Shown: piece after piece, positions 1 to 6,425 of the stretch
Numbering within the stretch: the stretch's first letter is position 1
Layout: each line of letters starts with the position of its first letter
Assembly: GCA_964617665.1 (NCBI GenBank)
Contig: CAZUAH010000414.1
Span: 1 to 12,461, forward strand
Length of the DNA: 12,461 bases
Direction: 5' to 3'
From: JADHUC01 sp964617665
Lineage (GTDB): Bacteria; Planctomycetota; Planctomycetia; Pirellulales; Pirellulaceae
Notes under the pieces: model-generated
Databases searched by the model: none
Told to the model about the DNA's origin: nothing
The model's input: the letters and a program-made list of their open reading frames with translations, nothing else
Position numbers and translations under genes: made by a program

Positions 1-311
1 ACGTTTTCCAGAGCGGTCAGATAGGGGACCAAGTTGAAGGTCTGGAATACGAAACCGATGTTTCCCTTGCGCAACCGTGCGCGGCCGTCTGCGTTCAGGT
101 CGTACAGGGACTGGTCTTTGAAAAGCACTTGGCCGGACGTCGGAGACAGCATGCCGCCGAGCATCAACAGCAGCGTGCTTTTGCCGCTGCCGCTGGGGCC
201 AACCAACGATACGAAGTCGCCTTCGGGGATGTCCAGCGTCGCGTTATCTAATGCCATGACCGTTTGGCCACGGTGCTGATAAGCCTTGGTGACGTTTTCC
301 ATTTTCAGCAT
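1..311 (-). CDS. ABC transporter ATP-binding protein (MacB/LolD type), 3' end missing
   Basis: This is the nucleotide-binding subunit of an ABC exporter-like complex, acting on the cytoplasmic face of the inner membrane and powering the permease encoded just upstream. The translation from the ATG at 311-309 contains a perfect Walker A motif, GPSGSGKST, at about residues 38-46, and a Q-loop region (FVFQTFNLVPYLTALENV) just before the window edge. The FQTFNLVP wording is typical of the MacB/LolD/FtsE branch. The Walker B and signature motifs would lie beyond base 1. Only 3 bases separate the permease stop from this start, and its Shine-Dalgarno (AGGAG, reverse complement of 321-325) lies inside the permease's last codons, so the two are probably translationally coupled. 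The family call is sure; the substrate is unknown. Confidence 0.93.
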   Translation of the reverse strand, partial: MLKMENVTKAYQHRGQTVMALDNATLDIPEGDFVSLVGPSGSGKSTLLLMLGGMLSPTSGQVLFKDQSLYDLNADGRARLRKGNIGFVFQTFNLVPYLTALEN

Positions 312-314
312 GAT

Positions 315-1532
315 CTATATCTCCTGGAGGGTCGCACACGGATCGAGCCGGGCGGCGCGTCGAGCCGGGAAATAGCTCGCCAGCAAAGCAATTCCGACGG
401 AAATCACGATGGCCCACACGGCAAGGACGGGCATGGGAAGAACCGTTACGCCAGCCAGTCTGGGACCGAGCGTCACCGCAAGGATAGTGCCGATTGCATA
501 ACCGCCAACTCCACCTGCCAGTCCCAGCAGAAACGCCTTTACCAGGAAGAGACGCAGGATCAGGGAGGATTCGGCACCCAGAGCCATCAGCGTACCGACC
601 TCGCGCCGTCGTTCGAGTACATTCGCGTACATATAGTTAGCGATGCCGACACCGCCGACCACGACGATGATGACCACGAAAATGAGCGACAGGCGCTCCA
701 TCATGTGGTTGACCTTGGCCTGTGTGGCGACGACCTGGGCGACGGTCACCACCTTGGCATCCGGCAGAAGCTTGTTGACGTCGTCGACTAGCCCCGCGGA
801 GATTTCTTTGCAGCATCCCACGATTTCGATGCAACTCACCACTTGGTCCTTGCCCGACAAGTCTTGAATCGTGTGCAAGTGCGCGAAGATTCGGGAGTCG
901 TCCACCGTCCCGGTTGACGGCAAAACGGCGACAACCGAAAACTTGTCCCCGAGTAGATCAAGCGAATCGCCTTCCTTCACACCGAGGATCATCGCGACAT
1001 CGGCGCCCACCAGCGTCTCGTGAGTGTCGAGCGTTTCGATCACTCGCTTGCGAACCAACGTCTTTTTGTCCTCTGGCTTGGGCGCTGCTCCTGCGTCAAT
1101 GGCTCCACAACCGATAGGGCGCGAGAAGATGCCCGCGCCAGCCCACGCGGCCTTTGCCTGAAACTCGCTCTTGGGCAGAATCCCTGTCAAAGTGAACTGG
1201 CGTCCCTGCAATTCGACCGGCACGCACAATTTGGGCGACAGATTGTCCACACCCTGCAAGTCGGACAGGGTCAGCCGCAGGACGTACTCCTCGGGAATTG
1301 TCTGTTCGTGCATGTCAGCCGAGTAGTAGTCCTGAAGCGTGACGGCCTTAGGCAAGACCAACACGTTGGCTCCGAGGCTGTCCAACTCGCGAGCCACCGC
1401 CTTTTCGGAATAGAAGGTGATATTCTTGATGGCAATCACGGTCGTGATACCCAGTAAGATGCCCAGAGAGATTGTGAGCATCTGGCTCTTGCGTTCGAAA
1501 AGTTCGCGCCAGACCAAGGTCCGAAGTTTCAT
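315..1532 (-). CDS. ABC transporter permease, MacB/FtsX family, with Cys-containing periplasmic domain
   Basis: This 405-residue inner-membrane subunit pairs with the ATPase encoded 3 bases downstream. It has the MacB/LolC layout: one N-terminal transmembrane helix (about 17-36), a large extracytoplasmic domain (about 40-278), then three helices (about 281-303, 330-355, 369-387) forming the FtsX domain. The conserved cytoplasmic stretch VLERRREVGTLMALGA lies at about 305-320, and the C-terminal YFPARRAARLDPCATL matches the usual end of the family. The start has a strong AGGAGG (reverse complement of 1540-1545) 7 bases upstream. The extracytoplasmic domain carries Cys103, Cys142, Cys234, Cys240 and Cys241, which is unusual for this family. 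It follows the second Cys-tail protein gene by 24 bases. MacB-type systems act as mechanotransmission machines on periplasmic or lipid substrates; which substrate applies here is not visible. Confidence 0.93.
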   Translation of the reverse strand: MKLRTLVWRELFERKSQMLTISLGILLGITTVIAIKNITFYSEKAVARELDSLGANVLVLPKAVTLQDYYSADMHEQTIPEEYVLRLTLSDLQGVDNLSPKLCVPVELQGRQFTLTGILPKSEFQAKAAWAGAGIFSRPIGCGAIDAGAAPKPEDKKTLVRKRVIETLDTHETLVGADVAMILGVKEGDSLDLLGDKFSVVAVLPSTGTVDDSRIFAHLHTIQDLSGKDQVVSCIEIVGCCKEISAGLVDDVNKLLPDAKVVTVAQVVATQAKVNHMMERLSLIFVVIIVVVGGVGIANYMYANVLERRREVGTLMALGAESSLILRLFLVKAFLLGLAGGVGGYAIGTILAVTLGPRLAGVTVLPMPVLAVWAIVISVGIALLASYFPARRAARLDPCATLQEI

Positions 1533-1556
1533 CGCAATACCTCCTGGTAGCTTTTG

Positions 1557-2378
1557 TCAGTTCTGGGGACCGCACTGGCCGCCTGGGCAACATCCGCTTG
1601 GGCCGCACGCCGATTGCGACGCCGTTACCTTGGCGACGATATCGTCCTTCTTGACCGGACCTACGAACTTGGCGACGGGGCGTCCTGGCGGGGCGAAGAG
1701 AACCGTGACGGCATTCGCTGTACGGGGATCAACTTCAAGCGATTGAAGAAACGAAGTTTCGTTGCTGTCGCTCGGGTCGACCGTGACGATTTCGGTGGCA
1801 CCGCCAAAGCGAGCATCAGACTTAAAGCCCAATGCACCCTGCATTGCGGCTTGATTGAATTGTGTCCGCTGGTTCTGCACGCACAGAAGCACAAGCTTCC
1901 GATCTTGGATCGCCTTCAAGCATTTCGCCGTGCCCGCACTGACGAAAGCATCGCGCAGAAGCTGCTCTTCCGTAAACCGGACCGGAAACCCCTTAGTCAC
2001 GGCTCCGTTCGGAGCCAAAGCCAGAACTAGCGGCATGGGGGCGCGGCTGACGCCAAATCGGTCAACAATGGACTTCTCTCTAGCGTCGTTCGTGTTAACG
2101 CTGATCGCGGTTGCCGACTCCGTTATCTTGGCTGCAACCGACTTGAAAACTCCGTACATCGTCTGCGTTTGCCGATCGTTTTCCTTCCAGAAGAACACAA
2201 ACAGGTACTTTCCATCTCGGGCAGCCGTATCCAACGCCGATGCCGCTGGACTCATCCTCGCCGCGACCCGATACTGCGGACCCGTCTGGCCCATCAACGG
2301 GCTAGATCGACCAAGCCAAAAGCTTGACAGCAACAACATGGCGACTGCAGCGCGCATCACATTCCCTCGCGAAATCAT
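1557..2378 (-). CDS. Secreted thioredoxin-fold-like protein without CxxC, with Cys-rich C-terminal tail
   Basis: This 273-residue protein starts at the ATG at 2378-2376, chosen because a perfect AGGAGG sits 6 bases upstream and a signal peptide follows (hydrophobic stretch at about 9-23). The open frame runs back to 2795, but that extension overlaps the upstream gene. The body resembles two tandem thioredoxin-like halves. In the first, the usual WCxxC position reads FFWKEND (62-68), and a cis-proline-like loop APMPLVLALAPNG follows (113-125). The second begins near KLVLLCVQN (161-169). The C-terminus has Cys258, Cys263, Cys264 and Cys269 in a Gly/Pro-rich tail. It is clearly paralogous to the lipoprotein encoded 47 bases upstream. 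The fold call is inferred from motif pattern. Lacking the CxxC pair, it is unlikely to be an ordinary oxidoreductase; a binding or chaperone role at the envelope is plausible. Confidence 0.82.
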   Translation of the reverse strand: MISRGNVMRAAVAMLLLSSFWLGRSSPLMGQTGPQYRVAARMSPAASALDTAARDGKYLFVFFWKENDRQTQTMYGVFKSVAAKITESATAISVNTNDAREKSIVDRFGVSRAPMPLVLALAPNGAVTKGFPVRFTEEQLLRDAFVSAGTAKCLKAIQDRKLVLLCVQNQRTQFNQAAMQGALGFKSDARFGGATEIVTVDPSDSNETSFLQSLEVDPRTANAVTVLFAPPGRPVAKFVGPVKKDDIVAKVTASQSACGPSGCCPGGQCGPQN

Positions 2379-2384
2379 GAGCAA

Positions 2385-2390
2385 CCTCCT
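2385..2390 (-). promoter_or_regulatory. Shine-Dalgarno deciding the start of the second Cys-tail protein
   Basis: CCTCCT on the plus strand gives AGGAGG on the coding strand, 6 bases before the ATG at 2378. It lies in the 47-base gap after the lipoprotein stop. This supports the start at 2378 rather than any codon in the upstream extension. Confidence 0.8.
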
Positions 2391-2425
2391 GTTTGTAGAA
2401 AACCAATCCTTGGTAACTGCCGGCT

Positions 2426-3313
2426 TCACGGCCCAGAGGCCCCCGGACCGCAACCACCAGGCCCACAGCCGCCGGGACCGCACGCTTGGGCCTTTGCCAG
2501 CATGTCCCCGAAAAGCTCCTTGGTCGTCGGCCCTTCGATTATGCCGATGGGCGCTCCCGGGGGAGCCATCAGTACTGTAACGGCCGTTTCGGTCTTCGGC
2601 GACACATCCAGGTCGGCAAGGAACTTCGCTTCCGCCGAGTCGCTGGGATCCAGCAGGACGACTTCCGTGGCCTCGGCAAACCGCTCGTCCTCCTTGAACG
2701 CCCGCACGCCTTTCATGGCGTCTTCGTTCGATTCGGTGTCTGCATTTTGGAGGCAAAGCAGTACAAGCTTGTTCTCCTGCAAGGGCTTGATGCACTCGGC
2801 CGTACCGGGCGAGACGAATGCCTTCAAAAGGTCCTTTTCCTCGAAGCTCGTGGGAAAACCGCCGGTGATCGCTCCGTTCGGTGCAAGGGTCAGGACCAGT
2901 GGCATAGGCGCCCGTTCCAAGCCGTACTCCTCGACAATCTCCTTCTGCGATTCGTCCGTGATATTCACCGCCACCGAATCCGCTCGGTCTGCCTCCTTCG
3001 CCACCGCTTGGTCAAACACTTGCCTCATCGCGATGCTCTGGTCGTCATCTTCCTTCCAGAAAAACGCGAACAGATACCTTTTCCCATCCGCCGCCTTTCG
3101 AATGGCTTCCATCCCATTGACGGTAGCGATCGGACTCTCGACTTGTTCATTCGGCTCTGCGGCCTCGTCCGTAGTCGCAGGTTGCGGTGATTCCGTTTCC
3201 GCGGCGACACCGGCGGCGCTCGCTTCTGTCGATTGTGCCTGACTGCCGCATCCTGTGGCGGCAGCCACGGAACAGAGAGCGGCAAGATAGAGGGTGAAAT
3301 GCAGTCGATTCAT
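2426..3313 (-). CDS. Predicted lipoprotein, thioredoxin-fold-like without CxxC, with CGPGG-repeat tail
   Basis: This 295-residue first gene of the minus-strand operon has a lipoprotein signal: hydrophobic residues 6-19 followed by ATGC, with Cys22 the likely lipidated residue (the -3 position is Ala, so the lipobox is not perfect). A Ser/Glu/Ala/Pro-rich linker (about 25-62) precedes the domain. As in its neighbour, the catalytic Trx motif is replaced by FFWKEDD (84-90), with APMPLVLTLAPNG at 135-147. A second half starts at KLVLLCLQN (182-190), and PSDSAEAKFLADLDV lies near 223-237. The tail has CGPGGCGPGGCGP (278-290) with three evenly spaced cysteines. The start at 3313 has only a weak GGGA upstream. 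It is likely tethered to a membrane facing the periplasm. The function is unknown; metal or thiol binding by the tail is an inference. Confidence 0.82.
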   Translation of the reverse strand: MNRLHFTLYLAALCSVAAATGCGSQAQSTEASAAGVAAETESPQPATTDEAAEPNEQVESPIATVNGMEAIRKAADGKRYLFAFFWKEDDDQSIAMRQVFDQAVAKEADRADSVAVNITDESQKEIVEEYGLERAPMPLVLTLAPNGAITGGFPTSFEEKDLLKAFVSPGTAECIKPLQENKLVLLCLQNADTESNEDAMKGVRAFKEDERFAEATEVVLLDPSDSAEAKFLADLDVSPKTETAVTVLMAPPGAPIGIIEGPTTKELFGDMLAKAQACGPGGCGPGGCGPGASGP

Positions 3314-3702
3314 TGGTGTTTCCCTTTACCTGCGGAGCGACAGGTGGCCGCCCGGACGTGAAGGCGATCAACCACTCAGCCGGTCGTCGTGGACGGGAGA
3401 ACTCCGTCTTAGGCGGGGATTTCTCCTATATTCGAGGAGCCGAATATAGTACATATTCGGCTATGGGCATATAGTGAATCCAGTCCATGCCCAGAAATAT
3501 CCAAACATCATTGTTGAATGCCGGCTAGCCACAGAATTCTTGTCCACGGATTAGACGGAGGCTCTTGGCCGATGGCGCCAATCGCCAGCGCGCGTAGAAG
3601 TTTGAACGACCGCAGTTGGCGAGTCCTTGTGTGGCAGGGCGAGTCGGCGTATCTTGCTTCCGCGACAGTGTCTGAGAGAAGATTCGAGTTGAGGAGACCA
3701 CG
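3314..3702. other. Intergenic region between divergent units
   Basis: This stretch holds the leader and presumed promoter of the minus-strand operon, the triple inverted motif at 3426-3462, and the leader of the transglutaminase-like fragment. No convincing coding sequence was found between 3463 and 3702; the short open frames there lack family features and overlap in both orientations. No clear consensus -35/-10 pair was identified. Confidence 0.5.
3426..3462. promoter_or_regulatory. Triple inverted-motif cluster, probable operator upstream of the Cys-tail/ABC operon
   Basis: Three copies of an AT-rich motif alternate in orientation. CTATATTCG (3426-3434) faces CGAATATAG (3441-3449) with a 6-base spacer. 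AGCCGAATAT (3438-3447) faces ATATTCGGCT (3453-3462) with a 5-base spacer. Both pairs are perfect and share the middle copy, so two alternative hairpins or two overlapping dimer sites are possible. The cluster lies about 113-149 bases upstream of the lipoprotein start. No T-run follows it on the coding side, so an operator fits better than a terminator. The regulator is not in the window. Confidence 0.5.
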
Positions 3703-4032
3703 TTGAAACGGACCCAGATTTATTGCGTGTTGTTCCATGCTTGCCTGTTTCAGTATTTCGTGGCTGGCCACCGGACGCAGGCCACGGAGGAGGATCTCAT
3801 CCGTCCGGATCTGCCGTACCAGGCAGATCGTCGTGATCCAATTCTGCACGATGTCGACTTCTCCGTCGTCGTGACGCCTCCTTATCACTGCAGACTTCTG
3901 CGCGTCTGGTTGCCCTTGCCGCAGAGTGATTTCGCACAGGAAATAGCGGATAGACGATTGACGACGTCTCCTATGGAAGTGGAACCCAAAATCGGCACTG
4001 CGTCGACCTATGGAAACAAGTTTGCCTATTTC
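3703..4032 (+). pseudogene. Transglutaminase-like protein, N-terminal fragment
   Basis: The frame opens with TTG at 3703, preceded by GAGGAG 7 bases upstream. It encodes a hydrophobic leader (about residues 5-20) and then a stretch, about 50-110, that resembles the N-terminal beta domain of planctomycete transglutaminase-like proteins (VDFSVVVTPPYHCRLLRVWL, then PLPQSD and GNKFAYF). After about residue 110 the frame stays open to a stop at 4284, but the sequence becomes low-quality, Arg/Ser-rich and unlike the family. The cysteine-protease-like transglutaminase core with its Cys-His-Asp triad is absent. I read this as a gene broken soon after base 4032. The family call rests on remembered sequence pattern and is moderate; the truncation follows if that call is right. 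Confidence 0.5.
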
Positions 4033-4091
4033 GGAAGACCAAAGGCATCTCTCCCACGGAGTACCGGCAACAATGTTCGGTCTGAGACGCG

Positions 4092-4373
4092 TCAGGAGCC
4101 TCCCTTCTCGCCACGGTTCTTTGCTTCGACGGACTTCTTTATGCGTTCCATCAACGCCCGCGCTTTTTCAATTCGTGCTCGCGATCCCTCATCCTTCGGC
4201 TCCCGTTCCGGGTCCTTTACGCGCCACGTGATCTGGCCGCTCGATGGCGGCTGGGGAAAGGCGCCAGGATCGCAAAGCGCATAATCTCGGAAGGCCGTGG
4301 GCTCTTCTTGGTAACAGGACCAAACAGCCTGCCGCAGGACGTCTGGAGAGCCTTCATTCACAAGGTCGATCAC
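4092..4373 (-). CDS. Small hypothetical protein or gene fragment
   Basis: An open frame of 93 codons starts at GTG (4373-4371) and ends at TGA (4094-4092). The product is hydrophilic; its last third (RIEKARALMERIKKSVEAKN) looks like a charged helix, a natural-looking C-terminus. The middle has EEPTAFRDYALCDPGAFPQPP. I do not recognise a family. It lies between broken genes, and an in-frame TAG at 4382-4380 closes the frame just before the start, so it may be the 3' part of a longer gene cut near 4375-4385. The opposite strand is also open here and runs into the UroD-like frame, so the coding strand is not certain. Confidence 0.4.
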   Translation of the reverse strand: MIDLVNEGSPDVLRQAVWSCYQEEPTAFRDYALCDPGAFPQPPSSGQITWRVKDPEREPKDEGSRARIEKARALMERIKKSVEAKNRGEKGGS

Positions 4374-4397
4374 GGTAGTCTAGCCGCTGAGGAAACG

Positions 4398-5200
4398 ATG
4401 CGCGCGGCGTTCCGGTTCGAGAACGAGATGCACCCTACCTGATCTATGATGTCAACTATTGGCTGTTCGGCGAAAGAGCGGAGAGGGTTCCCCTCGACTA
4501 CTGCGATGCCGATCCCAAGAGCATGATCGACTATCAGATACGCAAGATCGAGCGTCACATGGCCGAGTATGACGACGCCTACATCCCCTTTCTGATGCCT
4601 TGGTATGGCACGGGCGTGCTGGCCTCCGGTTTCGGAGTGAATGTGAAGTTCCAGGAACGCATGGACCCAGCGGTCAATTTGGCGCCGATTACCGACGTTG
4701 CGCAACTGAAAGATCTACGGCGTCCAGATGCCGAAAACGACGGCCTGATGCCCCGAGTTCTCAAAACGATTCGAGCGATGCGTCAGCAGACGGGCTTGCC
4801 GGTTGGTGTGACCGATTGCCAAGGGCCGCTGACCACGGCCCTGCAGATCATCGGTTACGACAAGATGACCTATTGGATGCACGACCATCCGCAGGCCGTG
4901 CACAGCCTGATGCAACTGGTCACCGACGCGTTGATCGCCTGGGTCAAGGTGCAGAAGGAAGTGGCCGGGCAGAGCATGGAGGACGACGCCTACGTATTGG
5001 GGATCAGAATTCCCGGCGGCTGCGGCGGCGTGTGGATGTCGGACGACGATTGCGTGATCTTTGGCTCGGACCTGTATCGCGAATTCGTTGTGCCATACAA
5101 CAGCCAAGTGTTGAAGGCTTTCGGCGGCGGGGCGGTCCATTATTGGGGTACGGCCACGCAACACATCGATAACATCCTGCCCACCTCCTGGTCGCGTTGA
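4398..5200 (+). pseudogene. UroD-family (uroporphyrinogen decarboxylase-like) protein, frameshifted and truncated
   Basis: The frame from the ATG at 4398 encodes MRAAFRFENEMHP, then hits TGA at 4440-4442. The family-like sequence continues in the next frame from about 4436 (YLIYDVNYWLFGERAERVPL), so one base appears to be missing in the short C run at 4433-4435. The rest has the features of UroD-like (PF01208) proteins: YIPFLMPWYGTGVLASGFG (residue region coded near 4580-4636), a PVGVTDCQGPLTTALQIIGY segment and GGAVHYWGTATQHID near the end. It stops after about 265 residues where about 340-400 are expected, so the C-terminal part of the barrel is gone; the sequence changes near 5175-5195 into a different frame. 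Many UroD-like proteins outside heme synthesis are methyltransferase-related; the original reaction cannot be told. Confidence 0.7.
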
Positions 5201-5802
5201 AACGGCCGCATGAGGGCGGAAGGTTGCGGTTCCCGTCGTTTTCAGGCGATTCTCGACATGTTCTTTCGCCTGGGCGCAAAGGAGAAGTGCGCCTTTGGGA
5301 CGCGTACACCGGTCGGACAATCAAAACAATCAAAGCGATTTTGCCCGTGGCTGACGCAGCCGTGTCTCCTGATGCCCGGCTTGTTGCCTTTGCCGATACC
5401 TTTCAGAAAGTGCGGGTGTATAGCCTCGTGACCGACGAGGAATTGTGGTGCCAGTCCGCTTGCGGTCGATCGATCGCGTCTTCTCCCGGTGGCCGCTTCC
5501 TGGTGACTGATTGCTATACGGCCGGTAACGGCGGTTATTGGAGGTTCAACGTATACGACGCATGTAACGGACAGCGAATGTGCGAATTGCCTGGCCATCG
5601 TGCTCCTCTCCCGGGACTTGTTTTTGCGTCCGACGGCCTCCTGCATTCCTACGTCCCGTACGGAGTAATTCGCGCGTGGAGCATCGAACACCAGCGGGAG
5701 CAGTGGTGCTTTCCCACGCTCGCGTGGGCCTCGAGTAACCGATTCTTCCATGAGGCTCCTGAGCAGCTTGATGCATGCAAAGGCCGCAATGATGGACGAT
5801 GA
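5197..5802 (+). pseudogene. WD40-like beta-propeller fragment
   Basis: The 201-codon frame has repeat units ending in aromatic-rich strands: SFSGDSRHVLSPGRKGEVRLWDAYTGR near the start, then AAVSPDARLVAFADTFQKVRVYSL, SSPGGRFLVTDCYTAGNGG followed by FNVYDACNGQ, and FASDGLLHSYVPYGVIRAWSI. These match the SxDGxxxxSxxxDxxVRxWD pattern of WD40 blades, about four in all, fewer than the seven of a closed propeller. The TTG at 5197 is not convincing as a start, because the blade pattern begins in the middle of a repeat, directly after the broken UroD frame. Similarity fades after about 5740. I treat it as an internal fragment of a larger WD40 protein joined to other debris. Confidence 0.55.
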
Positions 5803-5964
5803 CGCCGGCGGTCATGCCAATCGGTCCGACAGCGTCGACACGGTCTTTGCAGTATGGAGTTAATAACGAGCGGAGCTTGTTCAACTAGGAGACAGCAACT
5901 TTGGCTTCGATGCTTCGTTTCAATGAAAGCCATTTGCTTCGTTCGTACGCCGAGGATATCCGAG
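5803..5964. other. Short intergenic stretch with no recognised feature
   Basis: Between the WD40-like fragment and the next small gene there is no recognisable gene or hairpin. A weak GAGG-like site (cgaggatatccgag) lies just before the ATG at 5965. Confidence 0.4.
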
Positions 5965-6246
5965 ATGCCTTCCGAAATCATCTTTCTCTCGGTCGACGAC
6001 TCTCGCCCGATTCCTACTGAAGAACTGTATCAGCAGTTGGTCGGCGTATTCGAGACGCCATGGAGTCTTGGCGTCCATGAAACAGGCGGGCAACTGGTGT
6101 TAAGCGAGGTCGGCATTGTTCTGTCGTTGATCTTTGACGAGATCGGTAACCCCGTCACCGTGGTGGCTGAGATTCCACACGATGCCAGAGTCGAGCACGT
6201 CAGCCTTCTATGCGGAGTCTTCCGGGATATGGGCTGGGAGTCCTGA
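5965..6246 (+). CDS. Small hypothetical protein
   Basis: A 93-residue frame from ATG 5965 to TGA 6244-6246. It is acidic, with well-mixed composition (MPSEIIFLSVDD near the N-terminus; LSEVGIVLSLIFDEIGNPV in the middle; GVFRDMGWES at the end), and it looks like a real compact alpha/beta domain. The frame runs upstream to 5854, but the extra residues look non-coding, and an AGGA 8 bases before ATG 5965 supports this start. No signal peptide or membrane segment is visible. I do not recognise the family. It sits between the gene debris and the convergent AraC gene, with no evident operon partner. Confidence 0.5.
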   Translation: MPSEIIFLSVDDSRPIPTEELYQQLVGVFETPWSLGVHETGGQLVLSEVGIVLSLIFDEIGNPVTVVAEIPHDARVEHVSLLCGVFRDMGWES

Positions 6247-6425
6247 CGCGACAATGCGATGCTTGGGCGCACAAGCGAATACTGCCAGGACTACATCATC
6301 CGCCAAATCGACGTTGCTACATGCACACACCCTCCAGTCAGCCGTGATCTTAGGGGATAAGGAAGAGAGTACTCAGCCGAGCACGAACTCGTTGCCTGGT
6401 GTCGCTGCGGTACCTAATCCGCCAA
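6247..6425. other. Intergenic region between convergent genes
   Basis: This 179-base gap separates two convergent genes. A weak GCTTG/CAAGC inverted repeat at 6261-6276 has no T-run and is not called a terminator. Nothing else was recognised. Confidence 0.35.

Noticed and set aside
2426..2486. RiPP or lanthipeptide precursor reading of the Cys/Gly tail
   Set aside because: The tail is the end of a 295-residue lipoprotein, there is no modification enzyme nearby, and the transporter is MacB/FtsX-like without a peptidase domain.
2379..2795. N-terminal extension giving a 412-residue version of the second Cys-tail protein
   Set aside because: It overlaps the upstream lipoprotein gene in another frame, is Arg-rich and unlike the paralogue, and a strong Shine-Dalgarno and signal peptide support the start at 2378.
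2486..3242. Two long plus-strand open frames opposite the lipoprotein gene
   Set aside because: They are antisense shadows of a gene with a clear signal peptide, paralogue and operon context.
3426..3449. Rho-independent terminator at the CTATATTCG/CGAATATAG hairpin
   Set aside because: The stem is AT-rich, no T-run follows on either strand, and it lies upstream of the operon it would end.
6261..6276. GCTTG/CAAGC hairpin as a terminator for the small hypothetical gene
   Set aside because: The arms are only five bases long and no T-run follows.
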